Source: Doris montereyensis
Lineage: Eukaryota > Mollusca > Gastropoda > Nudibranchia > Dorididae
Direction of reading: 5' to 3'
Length of the DNA stretch: 64,000 nt
Assembly: GCA_037039925.1 (NCBI GenBank)
Contig: JAXRKP010000867.1
Span: 100,001-164,000, forward strand
Under the pieces are notes generated by a model. It was not told the origin of the DNA, did no database searches, and saw only the letters and a program-made list of their open reading frames with translations. Shown here piece after piece: positions 36,206 to 50,100 of this stretch. A program made the translations under genes and the position numbers. Position 1 is the first letter of the stretch; each line of letters begins with the position of its first letter.

Positions 36206-37639
36206 AAAACCATTCAAGCCTTGAAACAGCCTAGAAATCAATGGCAATTTCCTGTTGACATACATGCTTTAGGGGTTAAAGTAAAAACTTCAGTACGGCT
36301 ACTTAAGGACCAAGTAGAGGTCATGTAAATAAAGGAAGCTTCTATTTGTTTCAATAAATTATCCTATGACCCTGGAAGGTATCTAAAAATAGTCCATCTT
36401 GTAATAAATATGACCCATTTGAATAAACTGTGCACTTTGATTGGTTGATGCCAAGGAATGTCCCAAATTTCCCTTATAACATCAGCACGGCCAGTGTTAC
36501 TAGATCTACATCAGCTTAGCTAGATCTACATTTAACAGAAAAACAACCACTCACCAAAAAAAGTAAGAACAAAATATACGATCACAACAGATTCTTGTTA
36601 GACCGTATGGATCAAGATACAACATTAATAAATCTAATTCTATCGAAATGGGAGTTTTCATCGAAATAAAGAGAACTTTTATCAGAAACATCAAACAGAA
36701 CTGATAAGCTGTACTAATGTTATAGCCGTGTTGGTGTTACACAAGTCTACATTCTAGATCGGATTCTAGATCTAGTCTACCTGTCCATGACGACGTTTAC
36801 TGTTTAGATCCAGAATATAATTTAATCAAGAAAATTTGTAAAATAAAACAGCAGAGAAATAGAGATGCAGAAACCTGTGTTGGTCATCTGTGGTATGATA
36901 GGCTCCTGTTCGATCTTGATCCTGTTGCATTGATATCGGTGAAAGAGAATTGTCAATTGGGTGGATTAACGTGCATGTTAAAAATTTTCTAAGCATCCGG
37001 CGGAGAGTCCAAATTTATTTATAGATTTTGATCTTTGGGTGTGTCAAAAGACAAATTTTGGAAAGGGAATGACATAGATCTAGATATTAGATCAAATGGT
37101 GAAAGGGTGCATGGGCCAAAAATAAATGTTGAGAACCACATCACATTTCACTGGTCTAGAGTCTTGAGCCAGGGTTTTCCAAGCTTTTCCATTAAGTGAC
37201 CCTATGTAGTTTGTAGTACCAAACCTACCATGACCCCCAGTTTTATAAGATAAGCCTTCTGAAAACGTACTAATTTTTTATATACATTATTTTAAACTTT
37301 AAAAGATAATCACAGCGAAGAGAGCTAAATAACAAAACATACTCATTATTTTTTATTAATGTTTATTAACAAGGATTGATTCAATCATGTATTTTAATCA
37401 GAAGGATGTATTTCCTGCTTTTTTGCTTTTTTTATACGCAAGCAAATCAATATGTAAGACTACAGTTGGACCCACAGAATATAAATTTGTGGTTAGACCC
37501 TCCTTGACCCCCGGAAAAAGGCTCATGCCGTAGTTTGGGAACTCCTTGTCTCGGCTACATCATGTATTACCGATACAATATGACTTTGTACTATAAAAAT
37601 TTGGTTTTACATTATTTTATTTTAAGACTTTACTTGCCC
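36206..37639. other. Intergenic, CTAGATCT-rich patches
   Basis: AGATCT and CTAGAT motifs cluster near 36510-36540, 36755-36780 and 37075-37095. No gene was recognised. Confidence 0.5.
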
Positions 37640-37905
37640 AAATGTGTGTCATCACATCATCGAAAGCGTGTGAAAGCTGCGAGTTCCCCAGGGACCCCTT
37701 GGCAGCCGAAAGTTTCTGTCACAGATATTGGCGTCTTTACTGTCTCTCACCCCAGATGGTGGCTTGGCAGAAAGACGCCGTTTTTCGTAGCTGCCCCGCA
37801 TGGCCGTACAAACAATTGCCCAGCGTGGGTTCCTCCGGGAGCCACCTCGATCTCATCTTTCTCAGCGATGGACATTTAACAAGCAAATGTGTGTCAATCG
37901 AGGTA
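37640..37905. other. GC/CpG-rich island, unexplained
   Basis: About 260 bp stand out from AT-rich flanks by GC and CpG content. Open frames exist on both strands: plus 37535-37879 and 37642-37938, minus 37919-37737. A donor-like CGAG|GTAAGA follows at 37901. It could be a first exon or a conserved exon of an unrecognised gene, or a CpG-rich repeat. No domain is visible in any frame. Confidence 0.35.
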
Positions 37906-40860
37906 AGAAATTGCTGCATTATAAAACCGACCTGGTGAAAGAATTTTTTATTTTTTTTTATTGAGAGACGAGATTTATGATTGATTAAATAATATATTTA
38001 TTTGACGGGCTGGATTTTTAAAGTTTAAACCAACCGCTGATGGGGTATGTTTGGGTTCAGTTTGGGTTCTTGATCTGGAAGGTCCTAGATTTAGAGTTTA
38101 AATCTAGTGTGACTGTCGAACCTATTGGGGTTTGGGCTTTTAAGTTTAAAATTAAAGTTGGCTTTGTTGTTTGGATAGTTTAGTTATCAAATTAGCTACA
38201 CAATATCTGAGCTTGTTGTATCATTAGTTCTTTATAAAGATAAATATAAAAGAGCTTTAATGACAATAGGTATATTGATGATGCTCCTCCTCATGCGTAG
38301 CCTATTAATTACGTATATTTAGGCCTAAGTTCTAGGTGTATCATTGCGTTTGCAAAGAGTGAGAGGTGGCAAGAGGGAAAACAAGAAGAAAATATAGGTC
38401 TATTGATTTATTCATATTCTAATATAAAAATCAACATTGAACGTGGCAAGATAACATGATGCAACGGTGTGTGATCTCCACCAATGTTCCTTCTAAGATG
38501 TGCGCGTGTGTAGTGTGTATGTACGCAGACCTGAGAGAAAGGGTGCGCACAGTTGAGAAATGTCTGCGAATGCCATAAAAAATATATTGTCTAACGTGCA
38601 TTCTCATTAAACATTTGTCAAACTCTGCCCAACACCAAAAAAAAACATGTGCAAACACTAAACAGACTAGAAAACATTAGAGGGAACATTGAACTCCACT
38701 GTAAACGACAGCACGAACATGTATCGTTTGTGTATTGTAAAAGGGAAGTAGTACGGAAGGGGAAGGGGTGGATACGAAGAACACAAATTTAAAAATAATA
38801 AGGAGAAGCAGACATCAGTGATTAGATTAAAATTATCATCATATTATTATGCCTCTTCCCTTCCTCAGACTATTAAATGACCTATATAATATTAATAACC
38901 CCTCTACATCACACTACGAGACCATTGCAATCTCCCGTAATCGACAATTCCCCTACTTCTACTACTAGTTGGCATGTTATATTTTAGGTAGAGGTCGGAT
39001 TTAACCTCTGACTTTAACTGTTGAAACTTTATATTATCGTCATCGTAGATTGCTTTTAAGACAATGAAAAGTCCACTAGGCATACTGCATGTTGTATCAT
39101 TAAAATATTTTAACATTGTCTCCACTCGTTACGATGCCCGTTGCAATCATTGTAATGAGGTAGGCCTACGCATGGGCCTTAGTTCTATTCTCAAATTGTT
39201 TACCCAATACTATTTCAAACGTGTTGCTTCGCACACCGATACCCTTATCACGTGGCCCAACAGGAGAAAACTTCTTTGCGCGGTCATATCCAAGTTAGAT
39301 ATCTCGTTCTCATCAAATCCAGAATCACAAAGATCATCATACAAATACAAGCCTCGACCATTTCGTTTTTGCTAATCACACCATGACATTTGAAACAAAG
39401 CTCTAATCAATCAATGATTACACAATGACGTATCCGAGGCAAAAATGTTTCTACGGCAAACGCATTGAATGGTATAGTTCATAATAGCTAAGGAACAAGT
39501 CAAACCAGCTCCGACAACAAAGGGCTAAACCGTATTGCATATATATTCAAACTATTCCTAGTCTCTCAACTGATAACATTAAGCCTGAACAAGACTGTCT
39601 GTCACCTCCATCTCTCTCACAACCGACCCCAACCACGCTCACGACTTTCTTACAACATCGTCCTCGGCTACAATACCGCTAACCCCAAATTCATGGAAAA
39701 TATTGGGCATCACTTGAGGGCAGTCGAAGCGGCAGACTCGTAACACCTGACAAAAATACTAGTATATGTACTGGTACTCTGGTACGTCACATACGGGTAT
39801 GCCTATCAACTAGTAAACCTTTCTTAACTTTTTCAGCCCAGATTATTAAAGATAACAAGTTTAGATCGTTACATGTCCACCGTTGTTTTTCTTCTAAGAA
39901 GAATGGATATACATATTATGCTGTGTTGTCATTTATCATTGCATGCTATGTCTTTTCTTAGACTGTGAATAATATTATGCATCACGCAACCAAATGTAAT
40001 CGTTGACCCTTCCCACAGTCTGACCTTGGCAATTGTGTCACATACATCAGTCTTTCTTGTTTGACACATGGTCTAATTTGGATGTTATTACGGCTCTGTT
40101 ATAATTGAATGCAGGGTAATAAATATTGATGATTGAGTGACGCTAAATATGAGGGGATATTATTTCTTGGATTTACAAGGGCATAATATTATCTCATGTA
40201 TGCAGTGAATCCATTGAATTGCAGATAGATGTGAAAGCTTTCATTTAGATCGGTGGCGGTTAATGATAGTAATAACGACTAATACAGAAGCAGTGTGCTT
40301 AAAGAGCGAAGCATGTACAGGCACCCATTAAAGCTGTATTTGATATATTTACTCGATATTGCTCATTTCAAGACAACACGCCCTCTCATTTGTTTTTACA
40401 ATGTACCGTATGTCTGTCTGATCTTTAAGTTTTATCTCACCATTTTCATAACATCTCCGAAGTGATACCCCAAAGCATAAAATTTTTATTATATATTTCG
40501 TGAACTACACATAACCTGAACTATGCGTACGGAATTTGCAAGTGCTTCCTTCCTCCATTTTCCTCATTCATCATCTTTCTTTCATCCATCATATCGTGAT
40601 AGCACATGATTGTACGTAATTAGTAGACCTATATTCTTCCTTTTCTCATTGTAAAGCCTGTGGCCATAGCATTATGTGACTAACTAGTGCTCTCATTCAA
40701 TACAAAGAGACATAATAAAAAGGAAGAAAGGAACTGGTTTACATGATACAGATATATTAATATTATTCTACATAAAACTGCCATAATATAATACTGGTTG
40801 GCTAATTAAATCAGGCGTTTCAAGATCAACACTGAACTCTGCAAAATATATTATTTTTAT
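37906..40860. other. Intergenic upstream of Sec24, nothing recognised
   Basis: Almost 3 kb of mostly AT-rich sequence. Frames at 38904-39125 (minus) and 39064-39375 (plus) are short and unremarkable. No repeat family from elsewhere in the window was noticed here. Confidence 0.45.
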
Positions 40861-41295
40861 TATCTCCCTTGCGGATCCGAGTGCCACGTATTTTGTGAGA
40901 CGCATGCGTTGTATCAATCACATCCGGAAACAATTCGTGTACAGAAAATCATCGTGAACGTCTTGTAATGTGGACCGTGTCAGATGGCTTGGGTTATGAA
41001 AACATCATGACATTTATAGGAAATTAGGCGTTACGTCTACTCTTTGTCGTCTTGGCATCACATTGATGTGGAAGCGAGACGATCAAAATAAAATCGTAAT
41101 CAAATCATAGACCTTCTGATTTTCTTTGTGACAAACGTGACATGATTATGATTGATTTGGAATAAAAGGATCTGTAAGTCTAGAATCTAAGTTGTAGCTA
41201 GACTTTGACTCAACGCTCTAGACGTGTGAGATTTACTTTGTTCTATCAATCGAAGCTTGTATTTTGATACTGAGACCTATTTCAGACGTGGACAC
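40861..41295 (+). promoter_or_regulatory. Putative Sec24 promoter and 5' UTR
   Basis: Just upstream of the first coding exon the sequence becomes CpG-containing. It has GTGCCACGTATT (40881-40892, ACGT-core bZIP-type site), GACGCATGCGTTG (~40899-40911, NRF1-like) and CATCCGGAAACA (40921-40932, ETS-like) within ~50 bp. These are typical of a housekeeping promoter. No TATA box is obvious. The transcription start and any 5' UTR intron cannot be located by eye. Confidence 0.45.
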
Positions 41296-41314
41296 ATGTA
41301 TCAACCACCAGCTG
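41296..41314 (+). CDS. Sec24AB: Sec24 exon 1 (start codon)
   Basis: ATG TAT CAA CCA CCA GCT G, then GTAAGA. It codes for MYQPPA plus the first base of Gly; phase 1 joins exon 2 to read MYQPPAGPNKPQG. No other ATG with a matching donor and phase was found upstream of exon 2, so this start is preferred. Transcript data could still reveal another. Confidence 0.72.
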
Positions 41315-44300
41315 GTAAGAAAAACACCCCAACAATATGGTTGTAATGTGGCTGTGGTACGAAACTCGTTCAGAATACTGAGAGAATAGATAGATCTAGA
41401 TCTAGTCTCTTTTTAAAATCTAGAGATGTAGAGAATCTAGAGGGGAGCTAGATGCCTAGATCTAGAATCTAGATCTATCTGTGCCTGGACTGAGGGATGG
41501 TTTAAAAATTTAAGTTAGATTTAGATCCATGTCCTTGTCCAATTCAATACTAGCTGAGTGAGAAAAACATCGCTGTCATCTCAATCTGAATCTTCACAAT
41601 TGACAATCAATAGGCCTACAGCCAATTATACAGATTCAGATTAGATCTAATATCTAGATCTAAGTCAAGAGATCTAGATTCCATATATCAAATCTAAGGA
41701 AGGAATGCAGTGCTGTCTGTCTAAGAACCTGGTTGCCGGGGAGACAGAAACAGGTGGTTCTTAGGCCCGGACCGGATTCTAACTTAGGCATACTCTGATG
41801 TGGTTTCTTTGGCTTCAGTATTCATGTATTTTTGGCCATGGGTGGCGAGTCTTCATCCTGTCTGTCAATGAGTGTCTGACGCGCCCGTGTGACATGTTTT
41901 TAATACCTACTGGTGCCTGTACCAATGCAGTAGACTTCCCACAGGTCTACCTTCTATGATTCGCTTGCAACATATCACAGGTTATCGACAATTGTTGGCG
42001 TTAAATTAAAGGGGATTTTTATTTTCATGACTCTCACCTTACGATCAGACCGGGTTCTAGATGGACCAGGTTGTACTCTTAGGATAGAAGTTTTACCGAA
42101 AAATTCTGTTGCATGGAAATAACAGGTTCTGAGATAGACCAGGTTCTTAGGCCGATGCCACTGTACCACCTTAGTCGGGACCCTGCAATTATTTTAACAT
42201 CTATCACCATCCCTGAAATCCCACCCGCCGGACACAGTGTAGGTGATAGATTTTAAAATAATGGCAGAAGTCTTGACCAAATCTAGATCTAATTCTTATA
42301 AAGTGTGGAAAGGAATACCATACTAGGGTATCCTAAAATTTCACTAGTGAGTGAAATTCAATGAGAAGTAAATATATCCCATATCAAACCATGTTTAGAC
42401 ATTATGAAATCATGTTTCCATAGAGAAAAAATACCTTCAAACTCCAAACAGCAGCCATCTTCTTGCTTTGTCATTGTTTTCCGTTTTGATAAGTTAAAAT
42501 TTAGGATTTTTGCCCTGCGCTAACTCTGATGCACGCTATCTAGCAACACAGCTGTTGGGATGCGGTGCCTGCGAGATTTACGCTTGCTCGGATGGGGAGG
42601 GGGGTGCTCTGGGTAAGGGGTGGTGACAGCATAGGTATTTTTTGGTGAACCTACGGTTTAGCACATCCCGGGAGTGAAAATTTGTGTTCGTACTATACTT
42701 ACAGTTAGAACGCCTATAGTAGGATTTAGTCGATCGAAAGGAAGAAATCTGTCACAATTGTACTCGTCTTTGAGTCCGATAATGATTACAAAAGTACAAA
42801 TTTCACAAACATTTTTTCTTGCTGTCCCCTGTGCAAAAACCGTGTTCAATTAGTATTTTGTTTCCTGTGCAAATTGAACAAGGTTTTTGTTTTATTATTT
42901 TTTAGGGCAGTTTTATTGTTTTGATTTCAACATTTTGTAACAGAAAATCGCAAAGTTTTAGATTTGTGCTTAATTTATAGTTGTTGGGGGTTAGTCATGA
43001 ACAAGATCAAACCACTTCTTGATTGTGCAGGTTACTAAAGTTATTTTTGTATAGAAACTTAACAAGCAAGGATAAAATGCCTGTTCAGTTCAGATAACAT
43101 AGCATGTTAAAATTATGTTTTATATTAAAACAGTACATGTATTGATTTGCTGTTTGCTTTTCTTCTCAGGCCCAAATAAACCACAGGGAATGTTTCCACC
43201 CCCTCCACAAGGCCAATTGCCAGTCAATGGCCCATCAGCTCAACAAGGCCTTGGTCCTTCCGGTCAGTTTGCCCCAAATCAAGCTCCACCACCAAGGTCA
43301 GACATGAATGGTTTTGGTGTGCCTTCACAGCCGCAATTCCCTTCTAGGCCTCCACAAAGCAGAGGCCCTGCTCCACCAACATCAAACCCTCCTCCTTTTC
43401 AACCTGGAAACCCATTAGGGGCCGTTTCAAGCCGACCACCGTTACCATCCCAAGGCAATGGACCTTTTAATACAACCAGTGGGATAAAGAGGCCGCCTGG
43501 CCCTTCCAGCTTTCAGCAGCCCAGATTTGGGCCTCGCCTGTGAATCAGCCCTCACAACCTCAGGTGCCTCAATCTCCATATACCTTTCAACCCCGACCAA
43601 ATTTGCCGCCGACAAGCACACAGCAAGCAAGGCCACAGAATCCAAATGGTCAAGTGGCTCCGCCACCACCATCACAAAATATGGCATTTCCCCCAAAATA
43701 CGACACAGAGTAAGTTACAAATCTTTTTATTTCTCAATGTCAGGGGCGTTTTTGAAATTTCTTTTTGGTGTGAAATGAAAAATTGAGTCTTGACTAACAG
43801 CTTGTTGCATGGTCTGATTTTGTTGATTTCACATTCAAACATCGCCCACTCCCTCCAATAATTTATAAATATCATGCATGGGTTTATGAAGCAGAAATTA
43901 TGCTTCAAAGTTTGTTTCCGCTCTTTAAAAAGGAGAGCTAATTGAAGGTTTCAACAACAAAAGATGAGCAAAACAAGAAAATTATCAATATTCACTCAAA
44001 CCTCAGTGTATTGCCTCCCGTTATACTGCTATTGTCGCCTACTGCCAGCTTTTCACATTTGTACGCATCAGGCAGTATACAAAAGCAATCAAATACTCAT
44101 TAATTATACTGCCATCCACCAGGAAACAGCAAGATGAGAGGTAAGTGAAAGGAAGTTGGTAGGATCTACCAGCAGATCCCTGAAATCGCCCACACTACTT
44201 CTATTACTACTACTTCTTCTACTACTACTTCCAGGGGGGTGTCTCAAATCCAATAATAAATTCTAATGGGAAGGTCGCTGTAATGTAAAGTCCAAATACT

Positions 44301-47080
44301 TATCCTATACGATCATATACTAGACAAACACTTAAAATGTTTGGATTACACATCATGTGATTAAGACAAAGCAGGTAAGTTTATCACATCAGAAGAATGA
44401 CGATGAGACTGGCTAGATGCTGGATTTAGCCACACATTGAACGTGATCACCTGAGTGGGCTTTTACTAAATAAATTTCAAAGAACTTACTTACCTCATAT
44501 ATAGGCCTACATTGTATGTGTATTGATGATTTATGTGCACATTATAGAATTGTGTTGTGTGTTCAATTGTGATTTTAGAAAAACACCCAGGGTATAATTG
44601 ATATGCGGTGACAACAATTGAAGTAAAACACCGCATAAAGAAGAGATAAACATATCTGTACCATTTATCGTAATCATATACTAACATAAATAATATACTA
44701 TAGGTCATTCCAGGCATGGATGCCGCCTAATGGGAACGTCACTTAATTAAACAGCTTTGACTGTGCTGTACATTGTACTAGAGTAGCATTTTCACATGCA
44801 GTGGACCTGCCCTGGTTCTTATAGATTTACATGTACTTTACATCAACGTTGATTATCTTCCTAGTAATACTGGCCAAAGACGTTTTTGTTATAACGCCAA
44901 GTTACCACTGACACAGCAGTTGGTGATAAATTGAGGTTTGAGTGTATAATTATATGAGGTGTCAAAATTTCAAGGCATGAGGTTTCTTAAAAGTAAAAGC
45001 TTTTCAGCACAAATAATTGTGTCTTTATTTGCTGCTTGCTTTTTTTCGTCACCGTTTAGAGGTTAGCTACATTTTTTTCAAGCAAAAATGATTTGTTTAC
45101 TCTATGATTGTATAAAAATACATAATTCCTGAAATTTAGTTCATTTTATTGGCAATCTCTTTTCTTAAATTCTGTTGGTTATTATGTCTTAGAACAAAGT
45201 TTTCAACCCTGGGTCTTATGCCATTCCTAGTTAAGCTCTCTCATGGAGTGGGATTTGTTTTAAATATTAAACAAATCAAAATACCACTTTCATTATAAGG
45301 ACGATGATTGGGCATCGTTCATTTACTGCAGGATGTAGCCCTCTGCAGATGCCTTCCATAAAGTTCTATTCCCTGCTCTCCTCGGTCCTGTTGCGCCCAT
45401 TTTTTATGTCATCGTGCCATCTTGTTGGTGGTCTTCCTTTGCGTCCATTTCTTGGCTGCCGTTCTGTACATCTTTTTGTCCATCTATTGTCAATAAACTG
45501 AGCAGAGCTACATGGCCATTTCATTATAAATATATACTTTATTTATTCTCTATAATAATGTAATGATGAAGGCTTTTAAATGAAGTGATATTTTTTGTTT
45601 TCAACATAATTTAAGAAACTCTTTTTAAATAGTTGCCATCTCATGTTTATCTGCCCATAACATGTCAAAATAATCTAATAATGAAAGAAAATAGATCTAT
45701 ATCTCATTCAAATTTGGTACTGTACCCAAAGCCTCCGACAGTTTTGATTAAGGAGGAACAAAATTTGTTCTGGAAGATGAGTTAAATTTAAAAATGTAAA
45801 TCTCTCTCTCTCTTTCTTTCTTTTCTATTCACCTTGAACTGTATGTCCTGTCACTGGGAATGCAGGTCGTCCAAATGAATTACCAGTTCCTTTCCATGGG
45901 CAAGGTCAATATTCTCATCAAGTGAACCCATTAATGCAAAAAACACCTACACAAACCCCTGGTAATTCAGGTAACTTTTGTCTTCATTGACAATTTTAAT
46001 TTGTTTACGTTAGGTAACTTGCTTCAAATTCTTACATTAAAAAATGGTAAACAAATTTTTGACTTTTATATAGATTCGTGTCATTGGCTTATAATATACA
46101 TTGTTAGGTGTTGCGTTTGAGTTGTTTTTGTCTCTCAGCTCACTGTTTACTATTATTTCTTTACTGTCCCAGGTACGGTTTGAGAGAGAATGAGACAGAA
46201 GTTTAAGGCTTACAAAAGAAAAAAGTCATAGCTTGTTGATTCAAAGTGATGTCTACTTTCATTATTCACTCTCATCCCATGATGTGGTCCTGGTGCTCAT
46301 ATTAAGTGCAGATCTACCCAGGCCATAGAATGTAGGGGGGGGGGGGAGATAAATGATTTTCTTTTGACTGCTTGATCTATCTTATTCTTGAGTTATATAA
46401 GTGAGGAATGGTTTCAAAGATGATGAAGAATAGATTCCTTTGATTTGCCGTTTTAGTTAACTTGTAAGTGTCAAGCAGAAGGAAATCCAAAATGAAAAAC
46501 AAAAAGGCCAGCAAAAACAGTCCCATTCCCAACTTTTATTCAGCATGCCAAAAAGCATATTGGGAAAAGAAGAAAGGAACAAAAGGCTTTGAGAAATACA
46601 TAAAGTGAATGCAAACAAACAAAGAAGTGTTTTTGTGAATTCTTATGGGTGTTGCATTATCTGCTCTGCTTGCTGTTAAGATTATAAATAATGGAACTAT
46701 GTGCATGAAATTTTTGTATGGTGTCTCTTTGTTTCTATTTATATATAATTGAAATAATAAATGTTCTTGCTTTTAATAGTTAAGTGTATAACTAACTGTG
46801 AACAGAATGTAATAATTTTCTCCTCTGTGTGTTCCCTAAGTCCTTGGTGAAATTAATCATTTTTGTACTCGCAATCAAGAATGATAATTTTGAAATATAA
46901 TTCTTTATATTGAAGATAAATTTCTAATCTTAAGCTGTAATTGTATAAATTGTTCAGATTTGTTGCATGGTTTTTCCTGTTTTCTTTCTATTCTTTTGAG
47001 CTTTTGGTCACTTTTCCTCACCATTTTCTCTCTACAGCCTACTGTGCTTTTCTCCAGTTCTTTCATTCATACATTTACTC

Positions 47081-47114
<34 letters not shown>

Positions 47115-50100
47115 CCCCCCCCCCTCCCCGCTCCCTCCCTCCCTCCCTATATGAGAGACTAAACTATAAGCTCAATTACATTCATCATAAGAAACTTGTG
47201 CAATATTTTAGTTTTCTGTCTCTATTTTCCAAGTGTTTAATGTTAAATTCATCTAGAGCAAGAAATAGGTTGTAGGTATGTTACAGAACTTCATATTTGC
47301 TGTCTGTAAACAAACAAAGCGAAACTTATTATGACATAACTGTGCATCCTATTATCATTCATTTCCTTCCATTTTCAATTGTGAAATTGCAGTATATTTT
47401 GATTTTTGTTTGAATTCAGAACCACCTTCACAGAAATCATCTCGCTGGGCATCTCCAGTATCTGGAACAGCTATTGATGCACTAGAAGGCCAGTTTTCAC
47501 CTGAGCAAGGTGGGAAAATGTGTAAACCATAAATAAGATATTTTTCTCAAGTATACCAAATGACTTCATCTATTTTTTTCTGATCTATGTTTAATGAGGT
47601 CATTGAATCCCTTTGCAAACTGTAGGCTTTTGTTTTTTTTTTTTTTACCAACGAAATAAGTTCATGTTATGTAAAATAATGTCACTGACGATCTATGGAA
47701 ATATTTGATTGCAGTGCCACAAGGGGTTCCAATGCCAGGATTTGGTTCACCATCAGCCAGTTCCAATGTACCACCACAACCCCAAGGCACTCCTTCGTTT
47801 CCAGGCATGGGGCAGGTGCAGAGTCCAGTGCGATATGGACCTCCGCAACCTCAGTCGTCTCAGTCTGGTTTTACTTCAGGCCCCCCAAACCGGGAATGCC
47901 CCTTCTTCCACCTCAGACGAGTCAAGCTACTCAGCAATTTCCAGGGCTGCCTCCTAGCTCTCAGACAAGCCACTTCCAGCCCCCTGCCTCGACCGCCAAC
48001 TATGGGCAGATGCCTCCGATGGTGCATAACACAAGTGGTGGTCAGCCTCTCCCTCCTCCTTCCAGCTCTTCTATGCCTCCGTATGGAGGGTCTGCAGCTG
48101 GCTCTTTTCCCCCACCACTATCTGTCGCTGGACAAAGGCCTGGAGCGCCTCCTTCCTACTCCTATCCAGGCGGAATGGTAGGTGGTATATCATTTTATGT
48201 AGAAAATTTTAAGTGTATCTTCACTTTGTAAGTTTGAGTAGATGTAGGAAGACATACATGAGCCATTGACCAAATGCTGACTTGGTTTTAAACAAAGAAC
48301 GGTCTGTAGTTTAAGGTTGATGACATAATTTTATGTGACTATGATAAAAAAAAAGTGGGCTAGAAGAACAAAGGGAAGTCAAGAAAATACTTTTAACTAG
48401 GAAAAAAAGGCCCTCTCACCCTGAAAGACGATAATCTTTAAAACAAAGCAAAACAAGAGAAGAAAAAGGAAAGCAAAGCAAGGATAAAAAAAGTATAAAT
48501 TTTCATTGTATATGGAAACAAAACAAAAGAAGTAGATTTAGGCAAAAAAAATATGCATATCAAGAAGAAATATGTTGGCATGAAGCAAAAATTGTTAAAA
48601 TAATAGTCTAGATTGAAAAGCTTCCAAATTTTCAGTAATTTGTTATAACAAATCAGCTGATGATTAAATTATTGGGGTGGGTGTTTAAAAGAGAGGATAT
48701 GATAATTCTAAACTAATCATGCATGCACCAAGTAGGATGATCAAAAGTGCTGACCTGAGGACTTCCTTTTAAAAATATTCCAGAGCATGTCTTACACTCA
48801 TCTTAATACAGAAAATAAGGTAAAGAATTCTCGCTTGAGAAGAGGCAAATTTCTTCTAGTGTTACTATATGGCCATTATCTTCTCACATTGATTATCTAA
48901 ATCATCTCACCCTTTGCCGACAGCCTCCACCCTCAGGACAAAGGCCACCTCTTCCTGGTCAGATGATGCCGGGACAGTTGCCTCGACAGATGCCTCCTTT
49001 CCAGCCGCCACAGGATCAACCTGGAGCATACAACACACAACCCCACATGTATCAACCTGGTCAGGTGCCTCCCAACCAAGGCCTGCTGTTCCTGGCATGG
49101 GCACATATCCCAACAGCGTTGGTGGTGTGATGCAGGGATTCAATCAAATGGGCATTCAGGTGGGCATAAGCAATAAGGCATGAGTTTAATTTGATTATCC
49201 AGGGGATTTTAGAATTATTAGGTCTGCATTTCTGTGAGTTTTGATTTTCCTTTTAAAAGGGTATGCCAGGTGAAGAATAGCACTGGTGCACAGGTCTAAA
49301 ACGAAGCAGGTGGAAGAGAAATATTTTGTGGAGAGTTTCAAAGTAATTGTGTGTGATTCTGTAATTATAAGTTTGCATATGTTTCATTCAGTTTTTATCT
49401 CAACCTCCGGCTGAGTAAGAAATTGCGTTATCATGCTCTGGCACAAACAGCTTCGCTTCTGCCGTTTTTGAAGAAAGTTTTATTTTTTGGAGAGATTAGA
49501 GAACTTAGATTGCTGTTCCTCACATAGCTTGCCTAAAGCAGTGAACCAATGAACTTCAAATAACCATTTATCAAGTCACAGTAGATGCTATTTCAGACTT
49601 TTTACCTTAAAAAATAGACTGCTTATGCTAAGGACACTTGACAGTCAAAAAGCATTTCTATCATTTTCTTTTACTAGGATTCCCAGAGGTCTGTAAATCT
49701 TCTGAATGAGAGAAACCTCATTCCACCAGAAGGCCTTGAAACACCCAAACCAGTTTTTGCCCATGATCATAAAAAGTGAATTGCAGCCCAGAGTAAGTTT
49801 GCATTCATCACATTTTTACTTAATTTTTCATATTGACCAATTGAGTCCATACAGTGAAATTACATTTTTAACTGTAAAAGGTATGTCCAGCTATCATCGA
49901 ATGGTTTCTCACAATATGACCCTTCTTCACACTATAGTGTGTTTTAAATATAGTATAATAGATTTACTTTTCTGTTGCTGCTTTTATTTCATCATAGAAG
50001 TTGTTGGCCATGCTCATAAATTTATTACTAATTGTATTTTCAGTGTTTTCCGGTGTACTTTGAATGCAATTCCAAACACTTCAGCATTGTTGAACAAAGC

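Noticed and set aside
39064..39375. 103-codon frame upstream of Sec24
   Set aside because: No domain, no splice consensus at sensible places and ordinary composition. It is likely a chance frame.
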